A DNA stretch of 64,000 bases from Duganella sp. CF517 (lineage in GTDB: Bacteria > Pseudomonadota > Gammaproteobacteria > Burkholderiales > Burkholderiaceae_D). Position numbers and translations under genes: made by a program. Of this stretch, positions 16,977 through 26,144 are shown in pieces. The notes under the pieces are model-generated. The model saw only the letters and a program-made list of their open reading frames with translations. It made no database searches and was not told the origin of the DNA. Position 1 is the first letter of the stretch. Each line of letters begins with the position of its first letter. Where the stretch lies: positions 186,001 through 250,000 of the forward strand of contig NZ_FODC01000001.1 in the NCBI RefSeq assembly GCF_900110275.1, given 5' to 3'.

Positions 16977-17870
16977 TCACACCAGCATCGACTGCTGGGC
17001 GGAGATTCCCGCCGTCGCGCCGTGCGATATGGCCGTGGTGACCGAGGCCATGAGCGGGTTTGCCAGGTCGCCGGCGGCATAGATGCCGGGGATGCTGGTC
17101 TCGCGCCGCTCGTCGACCTTGAGGGCGATGCCGAATGGCGTGTCGACCGTGGCCAGGCCCAGTGATTCATGCAGGCTGGCGGACGGCTTGTTGCGCGGAT
17201 GCGCAAACAGGATGTCGACCGCGACATTGGCGCCCGTAGCGAGCTTGACGCTGGCGTGATGGCCGCCGTGGCGGGCGATTTCCGTGATCCGGCCATCGAC
17301 GACCGAGGTGTCGCGGCGCGCCAGATCGGCCCGGATATCGGGCGGAATGTCGTGGCCATCGACGAACACCGTCAGCGTCTCGGTCCAGTGGCCATACAGC
17401 CTGACATAGTTGTGCGACTGCGGGCCGGACCAGACGAGGCCCCAATGCCGGCCGGCGACTTCAAAGCCGTCGCAATAGGGACAGGGCACGATGGCTGTGC
17501 CCCAGCTTTCGGCAAATCCCGGAACGTCGGGCATCTGGTCGGCGACGCCATAGCTCAGGATCAAACGACGTGCGCCCAGGCGTTCGTTATCGTCGGTGAC
17601 GACGGAAAAATCGTCGATCGCGCCGGACACCCTCTCGGCGCGGGCATTGACCAGCTTGACCGTTGGATAGCGCGCCAGCTGCTGCCGCGCCTCGGCCAGG
17701 ATGTCGAGCGGTGGCTTGTGGTCGTGGCCGAGCAGGCCGTGCGAGTGGCCGGCGAAGCGGTTGCGCGGCCGACAGGTGTCGAGGACCGTGACCTTGCGGC
17801 GGGCACGGCCGAGCTGCAGGGCGGCGGCGAGGCCGGCGAAACTGCCGCCGATGATGATGACGTCGTTCAT
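16977..17870 (-). CDS. NAD(P)/FAD-dependent thioredoxin reductase-like oxidoreductase
   Basis: 297-residue pyridine-nucleotide disulfide oxidoreductase. The FAD-binding motif VIIIGGSFAGLAAALQLGRA opens the protein. A redox pair C-P-Y-C lies near residues 129-132 (VPCPYCDGFE), and YAAGDLANP near the C-terminus is the second FAD contact. The size fits short thioredoxin-reductase-like proteins that usually sit beside TetR regulators. ATG 17870 has GGAG at 9 nt. It diverges from a TetR gene across ~130 nt containing two inverted repeats, so it is probably the regulator's target. The partner and substrate are unknown. Confidence 0.87.
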   Translation of the reverse strand: MNDVIIIGGSFAGLAAALQLGRARRKVTVLDTCRPRNRFAGHSHGLLGHDHKPPLDILAEARQQLARYPTVKLVNARAERVSGAIDDFSVVTDDNERLGARRLILSYGVADQMPDVPGFAESWGTAIVPCPYCDGFEVAGRHWGLVWSGPQSHNYVRLYGHWTETLTVFVDGHDIPPDIRADLARRDTSVVDGRITEIARHGGHHASVKLATGANVAVDILFAHPRNKPSASLHESLGLATVDTPFGIALKVDERRETSIPGIYAAGDLANPLMASVTTAISHGATAGISAQQSMLV

Positions 17871-17943
17871 GATGATAGGCTCCGTGTTGGGGATGCGGAT
17901 GGGCTGGTCGCGCACCAGCCCGCCCGCCGGGTTTGCGTATTTC

Positions 17944-17976
17944 GGATACTTCGTGGTATCCTAATTACTAAATTAG
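17944..17976. promoter_or_regulatory. Two adjacent inverted repeats, probable TetR operators
   Basis: GGATAC-N6-GTATCC (17944-17961) and CTAATT-ACTA-AATTAG (17961-17976) are both perfect and share a base. They lie in the divergent promoter region, 25 nt before the TetR start. TetR regulators commonly bind such dyads between themselves and a divergent target; assignment here is by position only. Confidence 0.6.
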
Positions 17977-18000
17977 ATACTGTCAAGTACTGGAATTGTT

Positions 18001-18645
18001 ATGACCGAGAATAATCCGGGCCGGCGGGGCCGCCCCGCCAACGAGGCGCTGGGCCGAACGATCGCCGACGCCGCGTGCGAACTTTTCGTGGAATTGGGTT
18101 TTCAAGCGACGACCATGGACAAGGTTGCCCAGCGCGCCAAGATATCCAAGCTGAGCATCTATCGGCACTTCGAAAACAAGGAGGCACTGTTCAGCGCCGC
18201 CATCGCGGCCAGCTGTCACCGGTTTGCGCCGCAGGCCCTTTTTGAAGGCGTCGCCGGTCCGGCCGAGGATCAGCTGATGACGGTGGGGTCATCCCTGCTC
18301 CGCACTTTCCTGAACCCGGACGTGCGCCGTGTCGAAGCGATGATCATGGCCGACAAGACGAATCAAAAGTCGTTAAGCAAGCTCCAATACGAAGCCGGTC
18401 CGGCCCACGTCATCGCCCAAATCGAGGCCCTGTTGCGCCAGCTGGACGCGAAGGCGGCGTTGAATGTGCCGGATCCTCGCCAGTCCGCCCGCTTGTTTGC
18501 CGCGCTGTTAAAAGGATCCGATCTGCTGATCATCGCGCGCTTCGATGAGGCGATAGCGGACGACGACCACGAAATCGAATCCTATTGCCGGTCGGCCGTG
18601 GCCATGTTCATGTCCGCGCACAGGGGCAACAACCACGCGGGCTAG
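18001..18645 (+). CDS. TetR/AcrR family transcriptional regulator
   Basis: 214-residue one-component repressor. The N-terminal helix-turn-helix spans about residues 15-60 (IADAACELFVELGFQATTMDKVAQRAKISKLSIYRHFENKEALF), typical of TetR. The C-terminal ligand-binding half is variable and resembles AefR-like regulators; its ligand is not known. It is divergent from the thioredoxin-reductase-like gene, with paired dyads in between, so it most likely controls that gene and itself, perhaps in response to a redox-active or electrophilic compound (inference). Confidence 0.9.
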   Translation: MTENNPGRRGRPANEALGRTIADAACELFVELGFQATTMDKVAQRAKISKLSIYRHFENKEALFSAAIAASCHRFAPQALFEGVAGPAEDQLMTVGSSLLRTFLNPDVRRVEAMIMADKTNQKSLSKLQYEAGPAHVIAQIEALLRQLDAKAALNVPDPRQSARLFAALLKGSDLLIIARFDEAIADDDHEIESYCRSAVAMFMSAHRGNNHAG

Positions 18646-18664
18646 CGGGCTTGCGGAGCTCCGA

Positions 18665-18686
18665 CAGCGTGCAGATTTACACGCTG
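18665..18686. terminator. Hairpin after the TetR gene
   Basis: CAGCGTG (18665-18671) pairs with CACGCTG (18680-18686) around an 8-nt A/T-rich loop, 20 nt after the TetR stop and 33 nt beyond the end of the convergent DUF2165 gene. No T-run follows; it may act as a bidirectional terminator. Confidence 0.4.
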
Positions 18687-18718
18687 CCGAGCTGCGGGAT
18701 TGGGGCCGACGAGGCAGG

Positions 18719-19204
18719 TCATGTCCAGTGGCCGTTGAACAGGAAAAAGGCACCTAGCGTCCAGAGCATAAGCGCTAAATGTCCGCGTTGAAGGTCGTCC
18801 TCGCGGATCCAATAGGCAAACCAAAGGCCTGCAAGATGCATTGCGAACAGGAATGTGGTGAATGCGCACAATCCGAGGTTTAGCCAAGGACGTGCCTGCT
18901 CCAAACCGCCACCGATGAGCAACTTATAGCAACCGATCCACCAGGTGGTGAACGCAAGTAGCTTCAGGATCAGCAACCCGACCACTGCCAACCGATGCCA
19001 GCGGATTGATGTCACTGCGCGCGCTGACAGAACCGAATGTATTGCGGGAGAACGTTGAAGGGGCGCCATGGACATCGTGGTCCCCACCGCATGGACCAGC
19101 TCACGAAACGCCCAGAGGTTGTCGACGACAGCGATGGTCAACCAGATGGCCAAGCCCACCGCATAGACGGATTGGAACAGCCATAGTGAAGTGTACAAGC
19201 TCAT
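18719..19204 (-). CDS. DUF2165-like small integral membrane protein
   Basis: 161 residues with four predicted hydrophobic segments (roughly 5-28, 62-85, 105-128 and 138-158). A conserved-looking start MSLYTSLWLFQSVYAVGLAIW and the layout match the DUF2165 family of small inner-membrane proteins, whose function is unknown. ATG 19204 has AAGGA at 7 nt; an earlier in-frame start would add ~20 residues ahead of the first helix and is not favoured. The gene lies downstream of a promoter with SoxR-type geometry (19320-19350), suggesting induction by redox-cycling compounds. Confidence 0.75.
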   Translation of the reverse strand: MSLYTSLWLFQSVYAVGLAIWLTIAVVDNLWAFRELVHAVGTTMSMAPLQRSPAIHSVLSARAVTSIRWHRLAVVGLLILKLLAFTTWWIGCYKLLIGGGLEQARPWLNLGLCAFTTFLFAMHLAGLWFAYWIREDDLQRGHLALMLWTLGAFFLFNGHWT

Positions 19205-19319
19205 AAATTGTCCTTGTGAATGGAGACTGTCCCTTGTTGGCGCCGCTGTGGAAGCGTCGTTCAGCACGCCTCTCCAGCCGATGGCGCTAAAGGCGGCGGT
19301 TACCGAACGCGGCGAAATG

Positions 19320-19350
19320 ATTGTATTACCTCAGGTTAACTTGAGGTCAA
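19320..19350 (-). promoter_or_regulatory. SoxR-type promoter/operator upstream of the DUF2165 gene
   Basis: On the minus strand a -35 TTGACC and a -10 TACAAT are separated by 19 bp. The dyad CCTCAAGTTAACCTGAGG overlaps the -35 and fills most of the spacer. SoxR boxes are CCTCAAG-N4-CTTGAGG dyads inside exactly such over-long 19-bp spacers; here one position departs from symmetry. The promoter points to the DUF2165 gene ~115 nt downstream. No SoxR gene is in the window. Confidence 0.7.
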
Positions 19351-19535
19351 GAGGACTGAATCGCTTTGGTCAAAATGACCTCCAGCAAGGATGCCATCGC
19401 CGCGTGTGCGTTGCGCCGCATCGCGCCGCTGCACTTGATCGGGCAGCAAGACGCCGAACACGGGCCGCCGCGACAGCTGGCGCTGCGGCGGCGTTTCTCC
19501 TTATCCGGCCGAGGACGCGCTGGTATCGCCCGTAC

Positions 19536-21266
19536 TCAGACCTTGTAATCGATCTGGATTGGCTGGCGCATGAGCGCCCATCCCATATCGTTACGCCCGA
19601 GTTCAAGAATGTCAAAGCCTTTGCGCGGGCGACCATCAGTACCGACGTGATACTCCGTACCGAGCGTAGAGGACGGTGCGGAAACCACCTGCATCACCTT
19701 GCCCCCTAGCGCATATTCGCCAGTAAACGTTGCATGGTGATGACCATGCAGCACGACCGTGCTCTGGTTTTGCAGGATGGCGGGAAGGACCGTTCGCGCG
19801 TTTGCCATCGTCATTCCGGCCAACTGAAGAGAGTCTCTGAGATACATCCGCAGTCGATAGGTTCGCGTTCCCGTAACTGTTTTCTGGCGCTTAAATCTCG
19901 CCTTTGGCAAGCCGATTTTGTGGTGCATGACATGAAGAAGACTCATTCCGGTCTGCTTGAAGTGCTCATTGATTGCCTGGAAATTGTTTAGCTGTTTTTT
20001 GCCGATATTCCCGAAGGAGTTATTAAATGCCAGTGAGGATGAGCGGACGGTATTCCAGACGATGAAAGTGAGCGCCTGATTTTTTTCGACCGTCACCACA
20101 AATGGAAACAAATCATTGGCGGCCTGCAGCGCTTTCCTCTCATTTGACGTGTCCGCTGAAATGGTTTCCCATGCATCGGCAAGCGGCACGAGTTTGCCGT
20201 GCTGCCAGACCTGCGCACGGTCGTCCATCATCTCTATCGCCGTTTTCATAAATGCGACCATCCGAACCCAGCGTCCTGCCGTGCCAAACTTATCTCCGAC
20301 GAGAAGGATACTTAACGCCCCGTAGCCCACGATGTTCAAATCGTGGTTGCCAGGCCCCATGACGATACGGCCCTTGTACGCGCCGAAGCTCGTGACGAAC
20401 TTCTTCCAAGCATCCGGATGGCCGGTGTCCGTGATATCGCCCGAGCATACGATGGCGGCAAGGGGTGTGTTCTCATCATTCTCAGCCAGTGCATTGCGGC
20501 ACTTGTCCAGAATGCCTGGCTCCCAAGGCTCGTCTTCCGTCAAACGCGTGTCGCGCGGAATATGCAAATCGGACAAATGCGCAACGTGGACGTGACAGGC
20601 AGCTTGCTGGGGACTCAGCGTGGACAGCGCCAACATCGAAGGCTTTAACGGATTTTGTCCCTGGCGGATAAGACCCACCACGCCGAGCCCCAGCATCAAC
20701 GAAAACAATGGGCCAAATAACCACACGGCGATTCGAAGCAATAGAGAAAAGATGCCTGTCGAATTCCACATCTCCTCCAGCACAGGCCATAAACACCCAA
20801 ATGCGCCAGCAAATAGAGCAAGCAGGATGCCAAACGTTGCCCATATTATCCGCATGGATAGATTTTCACGCAGGCCATAATCCAGACTGATAATTACAGC
20901 CACCATCCGCTCAATGATATTCAAAAGGTCGCCTACTAATCCTTTTATGTGATGCCAATTTCTGAAAATAAAGAGCGCAGACACACCGAGGCACAGCAGG
21001 GCTAGCCATATAGACGAGCGAGAAAGCGAGCCGAACAGTCCCATCAGGGAGCCTAGTACCAAGAACCCAAATAAAATATGGAGTAAGGGTGAAAGGATCA
21101 CAGGACCGGTGTGGCTACTGTCATGGGGTAGCGCGTCCTCGAGAAGGCCCCGGCGATTGGACACACCACGTACTAGCAGGTAGACAAGGCCAGCGCCGGC
21201 GCAGATAACGAAGAGGTAAAAGCAGCTGCTTAGAAAGCAAGTCAGTGGGAAAAGGTTGTTTGGCAT
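19536..21266 (-). CDS. Membrane-anchored metallophosphoesterase
   Basis: 576 residues. The N-terminal ~210 residues hold several hydrophobic segments (about 8-33, 58-76, 84-102, 140-162 and 172-205). A cytoplasmic calcineurin-like phosphoesterase domain follows with all metal motifs: DLH (HLSDLHIPRD), GD (CSGDITDTG), GNHD (GPGNHDLN), a His in MHHKIG and GHHH (LHGHHHATF). It is therefore probably an active metal-dependent phosphodiesterase acting on a nucleotide or lipid-linked phosphate, but the substrate is unknown. Base composition is visibly lower in G+C than flanking metabolic genes, suggesting a separate origin. No operon partner is seen. Confidence 0.85.
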   Translation of the reverse strand: MPNNLFPLTCFLSSCFYLFVICAGAGLVYLLVRGVSNRRGLLEDALPHDSSHTGPVILSPLLHILFGFLVLGSLMGLFGSLSRSSIWLALLCLGVSALFIFRNWHHIKGLVGDLLNIIERMVAVIISLDYGLRENLSMRIIWATFGILLALFAGAFGCLWPVLEEMWNSTGIFSLLLRIAVWLFGPLFSLMLGLGVVGLIRQGQNPLKPSMLALSTLSPQQAACHVHVAHLSDLHIPRDTRLTEDEPWEPGILDKCRNALAENDENTPLAAIVCSGDITDTGHPDAWKKFVTSFGAYKGRIVMGPGNHDLNIVGYGALSILLVGDKFGTAGRWVRMVAFMKTAIEMMDDRAQVWQHGKLVPLADAWETISADTSNERKALQAANDLFPFVVTVEKNQALTFIVWNTVRSSSLAFNNSFGNIGKKQLNNFQAINEHFKQTGMSLLHVMHHKIGLPKARFKRQKTVTGTRTYRLRMYLRDSLQLAGMTMANARTVLPAILQNQSTVVLHGHHHATFTGEYALGGKVMQVVSAPSSTLGTEYHVGTDGRPRKGFDILELGRNDMGWALMRQPIQIDYKV

Positions 21267-21481
21267 AGATTCGACTACGTGAGCGTAACAAGTATTTTTT
21301 TATCCCGCAATATTACCAAAAATCGGTAAAAACAATGCCTCATGGAACTAATTTCTAGCTATAAAATCCTCGTGCCGACAAGCCACCGCCCCAATTAGTG
21401 ACTGTGGACAGATCGCAACAGATAAGCCGCTTCCTTCATGCAACAATACAATTCTTCTAACTCACCTGGGGGATTGATCGC

Positions 21482-24235
21482 ATGAAGATATCTGGCACCC
21501 ATAAGGCTTCGCTGTTCCGTCGCTCCCGCTGCACCCACGCTGTATTGCTCGCGCTTGGCGCCATGAGCGTAGGCACCCAAGCACAGGACATGCAGCGCGT
21601 GGAGATCACCGGCTCCAGCATCAAGCGCATCGAAGGCGAAGCGGCGCTGCCAGTGGAAATCATCAAGCGCGACGATATCGATAAGTCCGGCGTGACCACT
21701 GCCGCCGAGTTGCTGCAGAAGATATCCTCGAATGTCGGCGGCCTGACCGATGGGTCCAGCGTCAGCGACGTCATGGGCGGCCAGCGCGGGTTTAACGGGG
21801 CCAACCTGCGCGGCCTCGGTGTTTCAAGCACGCTGGTGCTGCTGAATGGGCGTCGCATGGCCAACTTCGCCAGCCCGGGCGACAATTCCGGGGTCGACCT
21901 GAACAACATCCCGGCCGGCGCCATCCAGCGCGTCGAAGTGCTCAAGGATGGCGCGTCGGCGATCTACGGCACCGACGCCATGGGCGGCGTGATCAACTTC
22001 ATCACCCGCAAGGACTACCAGGGCGGCGAGGCCAGCGTGTATGCGCTGCGTACCGACGAAGGTGGCGCCGGCAAAAAATCGGCATCGTTGTCCGGCGGCA
22101 TCGGCTCCTTGAGCACCGACCGCTTCAACGTGTTCGGCGCGCTGGACGTGCAGAAAACCGAGCGCCTGGCCAGCTCGCAGCGCAAATTCATGCAGGAATA
22201 CAGCCTGCCCGACCGTCTGTCGCCTCAGTTGTCGAGCTACACTTTCCCGGCCAACGTCGATCTGAGCGCCGCCCAGCTGGCGACGCTGAACAATTCCGGC
22301 TACCTGAAGGGGTCCGGCCCCGGCGGCACCTGGGCGCCGTCGCCGGGACGACGGGTCAACTTCGGCAACAGCACTTGCGTCAACGGCAGCCCGAACGTGG
22401 TGCGTCCGCTCGGTCCAGGCGGCACCGAAGGCTGCTCCTACAATTACATGGGCGATTCGGAAGTCTACCCCGACGCGAAGAAACAAAGCTTCATCGGCCG
22501 CGCCACCTTGCTGGCCCCCGGCGACCATCAACTGTTCGCGGAAGTTTTGCTGAGCAAGGCCGAGACGAGCTACGCCGCCTCGCCCGCCACCTCGGGCAGC
22601 ATCAATGGCGCCAGCACGGGCATCTCGCTGCCGGCCGGATTGCAGACGCAAACCGGCATCACCACGCCGGTCAACTTCCGCTTCCGCCTGACGGATGCGG
22701 GCCGGCGCACGTCGGAAGTGACCAGCAAGGCGTCGCGCATCGTGGTCGGCGCGACCGGCAAGGTGGGCGACTGGGAATACGATACGGCGTACAACCACAG
22801 CGTCAACAAGGCCACCGACCTGGATATCGACGGCTGGGTGTCGCGCAGCAAACTGCTGGCGGGCATCGCCAGTGGCAACTACAACCCGTTCGTCCCGGCC
22901 ACCGACGACGCCGGCCGCAAGTTTATGGATTCCATCAAAATCCATGGCGCGGCACGCGTTTCCAAGGGCACCAGCGACAGCGTCGACGGCAAACTCACGC
23001 GCGCGCTGATGGCGCTGGGCGGCGGCGACGCCATGCTGGCGGTGGGCGTCGAACTGCGTCGCGAGAAGACCGAATTCAGCGCCACCGATGCGCTGCGCAC
23101 CAATGACGTGCAGGGAGACCGGGCCAGCTCGGACGAACTGCTGGCCGACTCGTCCAACTCGCGCGACATCGCCGGCGTCTACACCGAGATCAATGCACCG
23201 TTCAGCAAGGAATGGGAAGGCCAGTTCGCTATCCGCCACGACCGCTACAAAGGCGTGCACGATCCGCTGTCGAACGTCACCACGCCGGCGCTGACCACCA
23301 CCAATCCGAAAATCGCCGTCAGCTACCGTCCAAGCAAGGCGGTACTGGGCCGCGCCTCGTACGGCACCGGTTTCCGCGCACCGTCGATTGCCGAATTGTT
23401 CCTGCCGGTGCGGTCCGGCACGACGGCCAGCTTCGTCAGCGACCCAGTCTCCGGCGAAATTGCCCAGTTCGACCTCGACCGCTACGGCAACCCGCTGCTG
23501 AAACCGGAAAAGTCCAAGCAGTTCTCGGCCGGCCTGGTGCTGGAACCGAACCGGAACTGGAACGGCAGCCTCGACTACTGGATCATCCGCAAGACCGACA
23601 TCATCTCCGAAATCGGCGAGCAAACCGTGTTCGACAATCCGGTCTACTACAACGATCCGAACATCGTCGTGCGCGACGAAGACGGTGCCGTGTCCTACCT
23701 GCAGTTCAAGAAAGAAAACCGCGGCAAGCTCAACACGTCCGGGCTCGATATCGCACTGAACTGGCGCGGCGACGACACGGCGCTGGGCCGCTTCAGCGCC
23801 AGCCTGAACGGCACGTTGATCACCAAATATGAATTCCAGTCCGATCCGAATTCGCCGATGACGGATGGCCTCGGCGTATTCCGCGACGACAAGGCCGTGC
23901 AGCGCTGGCGCCACAAGCTCACTATCGACTGGACCCGGGGCGCGGTCAATCTCACCCTTGGCAACACTTTCTTCTCGAGTTATCGCGACCAGAACATTCC
24001 CGGCCTGGCCGATGCGGGCTGGAACGACCGCGACGTCAAGGCCTATTCGCTGTGGGATCTGACGGGCAGCTACTCGTTCACCAAGAACATCAAGCTGCGC
24101 GCTGGCGTCATCAATATGCTCGATACGGCGCCACCGTTCACCAACCAGTCGCGCTACTTCGAAGTGACCTGGGACCCGACTTACGGGGACCCTCGCGGGC
24201 GTTCGATGTTCGCCAACCTGCAGTATAAGTTCTAG
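21482..24235 (+). CDS. TonB-dependent receptor with signal peptide
   Basis: 917-residue outer-membrane receptor. The leader (to about residue 35, GTQAQD) is followed by a plug: RVEITGSSIKRIEGEAALPV, AAELLQKISSN, LRGLGVSSTLVLLNGRRM, and VEVLKDGASAIYGTDAMGGVINFIT. The barrel ends with NLQYKF. This plug style (SSIKR, YGTDA) is the common Xanthomonadales/Burkholderiales type whose ligands are mostly unknown. A GGGGG stretch lies before ATG 21482. It stands alone on its strand; no hydrolase directly follows it. Confidence 0.92.
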   Translation: MKISGTHKASLFRRSRCTHAVLLALGAMSVGTQAQDMQRVEITGSSIKRIEGEAALPVEIIKRDDIDKSGVTTAAELLQKISSNVGGLTDGSSVSDVMGGQRGFNGANLRGLGVSSTLVLLNGRRMANFASPGDNSGVDLNNIPAGAIQRVEVLKDGASAIYGTDAMGGVINFITRKDYQGGEASVYALRTDEGGAGKKSASLSGGIGSLSTDRFNVFGALDVQKTERLASSQRKFMQEYSLPDRLSPQLSSYTFPANVDLSAAQLATLNNSGYLKGSGPGGTWAPSPGRRVNFGNSTCVNGSPNVVRPLGPGGTEGCSYNYMGDSEVYPDAKKQSFIGRATLLAPGDHQLFAEVLLSKAETSYAASPATSGSINGASTGISLPAGLQTQTGITTPVNFRFRLTDAGRRTSEVTSKASRIVVGATGKVGDWEYDTAYNHSVNKATDLDIDGWVSRSKLLAGIASGNYNPFVPATDDAGRKFMDSIKIHGAARVSKGTSDSVDGKLTRALMALGGGDAMLAVGVELRREKTEFSATDALRTNDVQGDRASSDELLADSSNSRDIAGVYTEINAPFSKEWEGQFAIRHDRYKGVHDPLSNVTTPALTTTNPKIAVSYRPSKAVLGRASYGTGFRAPSIAELFLPVRSGTTASFVSDPVSGEIAQFDLDRYGNPLLKPEKSKQFSAGLVLEPNRNWNGSLDYWIIRKTDIISEIGEQTVFDNPVYYNDPNIVVRDEDGAVSYLQFKKENRGKLNTSGLDIALNWRGDDTALGRFSASLNGTLITKYEFQSDPNSPMTDGLGVFRDDKAVQRWRHKLTIDWTRGAVNLTLGNTFFSSYRDQNIPGLADAGWNDRDVKAYSLWDLTGSYSFTKNIKLRAGVINMLDTAPPFTNQSRYFEVTWDPTYGDPRGRSMFANLQYKF

Positions 24236-24328
24236 GCAACCCTGTGTGGCGTGACCGCTTGCGGCTTGAGCGGCGCGCGACTGCCCCTCCTGCGGGACGC
24301 CTCGCTGCGGCTTATGTCGCCTTGTTTT

Positions 24329-24949
24329 CTACAAATCTTTGGTGCATTTCGTTCGTGTCTTTTTTTGCCCGTGACGATAGGTGGTGGTCGTGTGCAGATA
24401 GCAGGTGGGATTTCCTTCGGCATCGACTTGCGGTGAGACGGAGTACTCCTGGGTCACCACCAGCCTGCCCTTTGACCAGCAATACCGCTCCGCATGAATA
24501 TCGGCGGCACCGCCTTTGCCGAAGCCGGTAACGCAGCGCTTGTCACGTGGATCAATGTCCAGCCCCATGATCCCGGACAGCGATTCGTGCGCGACGAAGC
24601 GCCCGCGCGCGGGCTCGTAGAGAAATGCGGTATTGCTTGTGTTGCCGATACCGGCAATCTCGCTGGCAAACACCAGATCGCCGCAGCCGTCGTTGTTGAA
24701 ATCCCGGGTATCCATATTATCGCCAGCGGTTTCGCTGTCACCGTAATAGTATGTTTGATTGTCGAGCACCTGCACCGTCCGACCGGCACGGTCCGCAATA
24801 CGAATGCTGCCCACGTTAGGCTCCGCTGCTGTTTTCGGCACCCAAATGAAGGTGAACATATCCTTGGAATTCGGGCTGCAGCGATTCTCCGCGCTCCACG
24901 CGGGTACGGATGCCAGTCCCAGCAAGGTGATCAACATTGTGCGCCACAT
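24329..24949 (-). CDS. Secreted small protein with FG-GAP/XAC2610-like repeat
   Basis: 206 residues with a clear signal peptide (MWRTMLITLLGLASVPAWSA). The segment MDTRDFNNDGCGDLVFASE has the calcium-binding DxNxDGxxDL pattern found in FG-GAP/VCBS repeats and in XAC2610-related periplasmic proteins. It is followed by an aromatic beta-rich part. Four further cysteines suggest disulfides. Function unknown. AAGGAG lies 8 nt before the start. It is convergent with the preceding TonB receptor gene and has no operon partner. Confidence 0.65.
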   Translation of the reverse strand: MWRTMLITLLGLASVPAWSAENRCSPNSKDMFTFIWVPKTAAEPNVGSIRIADRAGRTVQVLDNQTYYYGDSETAGDNMDTRDFNNDGCGDLVFASEIAGIGNTSNTAFLYEPARGRFVAHESLSGIMGLDIDPRDKRCVTGFGKGGAADIHAERYCWSKGRLVVTQEYSVSPQVDAEGNPTCYLHTTTTYRHGQKKTRTKCTKDL

Positions 24950-25298
24950 CTTCTCGTCTCCTTATTCGACCGCACGCAACCGTGGGCCTGCGAGCTGCCG
25001 GCGCGATACCGCCGCAGCCTTCTCCATACACCGGAATCCTTCACCAGCGCGCACGCGCCATGCTTTCATCGCCGCTGATGATATCGACAAGCGGCTTGCT
25101 TCGGCGCGCAATTTGCCCCGCAGTCGAATGAGGTCCGCGCGGCTGCGTTGAGTGCGTCGCGGCCAGTATAGGCGATGCGTGCCTCGATTCGCCCCGGACC
25201 GTCGCTTCAGGCCACTTGCTTGATCCGGCGAGCAATTTCAACGACACTGTCGGATGCGGCTTCCCCCAGCGTTGTTAACCGCCATCTGGAGATGGGCA
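24950..25298. other. 349-nt intergenic stretch
   Basis: Separates the divergent secreted-protein and DUF1080 genes. Short frames exist on both strands, but none has a plausible ribosome site together with a recognisable product. It must contain both promoters; I see no clear operator. Confidence 0.4.
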
Positions 25299-26144
25299 AT
25301 GAAGAAAATAAAATTATCAGCGCTTTATTGCGCGTTTGCGTTGACGGGGTGTGTCGGCGTCCGCGGCGACGCGCCCGAATCACAGAGCGCCAGCGGGCCA
25401 CAACTCGACCAGGGCGGATGGATTCAACTATTCAACGGCAAAGACTTATCCGGCTGGACCCCGAAGTTCAAAGGCTATCCGGCCGGCGTCAATTACAAAA
25501 ACACATTCAAGGTTGAAAACGGCATCCTCAAGGTCGACTACAGCGAATACGACAAATTCGACGGCGAATTCGGTCACCTGTTCTGGAAACAGAAGCTGTC
25601 GCATTACCGCATTCGCGCTGAATATCGTTTCGTCGGCAAACAGCTCGCAGGCGCTCCGGGCTGGGGTTTTCGGAATAACGGCATCATGATTTTTAGCGAA
25701 CCACCAGAGACCATGGAACTCGACCAGGACTTTCCCGCGTCGATCGAGGTGCAGATGCTTGGCGGCGGCGGGCCTGGTGACCAGAACAACGGATCGTTCT
25801 GCACCCCTCATACCAGAGCGGTGTTTAACGGGCAGCTGACGACCACCCACCGCACCTCGGCCAAGTCGAAGGTGTACATGGGGGACGATTGGGTAACGAT
25901 CGAGGTTGAAGTACGCGGCGGAAAATTAATCAAGCACATCCTCGATGGCGAGACCGTGATCAGTTACAGCGAGCCCCAGCTGGACCCGCGCGATCCTCAC
26001 AGTCGGCAACTGCTGGAGAAAGGCTTCCCGAAGATGCTGGAAAGCGGCTACATCGCGATCCAGGCGGAGACGCATCCCACGGAATTTCGCCGGATCGAAA
26101 TCTTGCCGCTCGAACAAGCGCCTGGTCAAACAACCTTGCCCTGA
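25299..26144 (+). CDS. DUF1080 (3-keto-disaccharide hydrolase-like) lipoprotein
   Basis: 281 residues. The start MKKIKLSALYCAFALTGC contains a lipobox (LTGC), so it is a predicted lipoprotein. The rest is a DUF1080 concanavalin-like fold: GWIQLFNGKDLSGWTPK near the front, the NNGIMIFSEPP and SIEVQMLGGG middle, and GYIAIQAETHPTEFRRIEILPL at the end. Members of this fold include 3-keto-glucoside hydrolases, so a role in oxidised disaccharide breakdown is possible. ATG 25299 has GGAG at 7 nt. Its 3' end overlaps the convergent cyclase gene by 19 bp. Confidence 0.87.
   Translation: MKKIKLSALYCAFALTGCVGVRGDAPESQSASGPQLDQGGWIQLFNGKDLSGWTPKFKGYPAGVNYKNTFKVENGILKVDYSEYDKFDGEFGHLFWKQKLSHYRIRAEYRFVGKQLAGAPGWGFRNNGIMIFSEPPETMELDQDFPASIEVQMLGGGGPGDQNNGSFCTPHTRAVFNGQLTTTHRTSAKSKVYMGDDWVTIEVEVRGGKLIKHILDGETVISYSEPQLDPRDPHSRQLLEKGFPKMLESGYIAIQAETHPTEFRRIEILPLEQAPGQTTLP

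Noticed and set aside
19366..19548. Short plus-strand frame facing the SoxR-type promoter as a soxR remnant
   Set aside because: No MerR-type helix-turn-helix and no SoxR cysteine cluster can be read in any frame.
21313..21329. TTACC-N7-GGTAA inverted repeat before a TonB receptor
   Set aside because: Five-bp arms in an A/T-rich stretch are expected by chance; no linked regulator.
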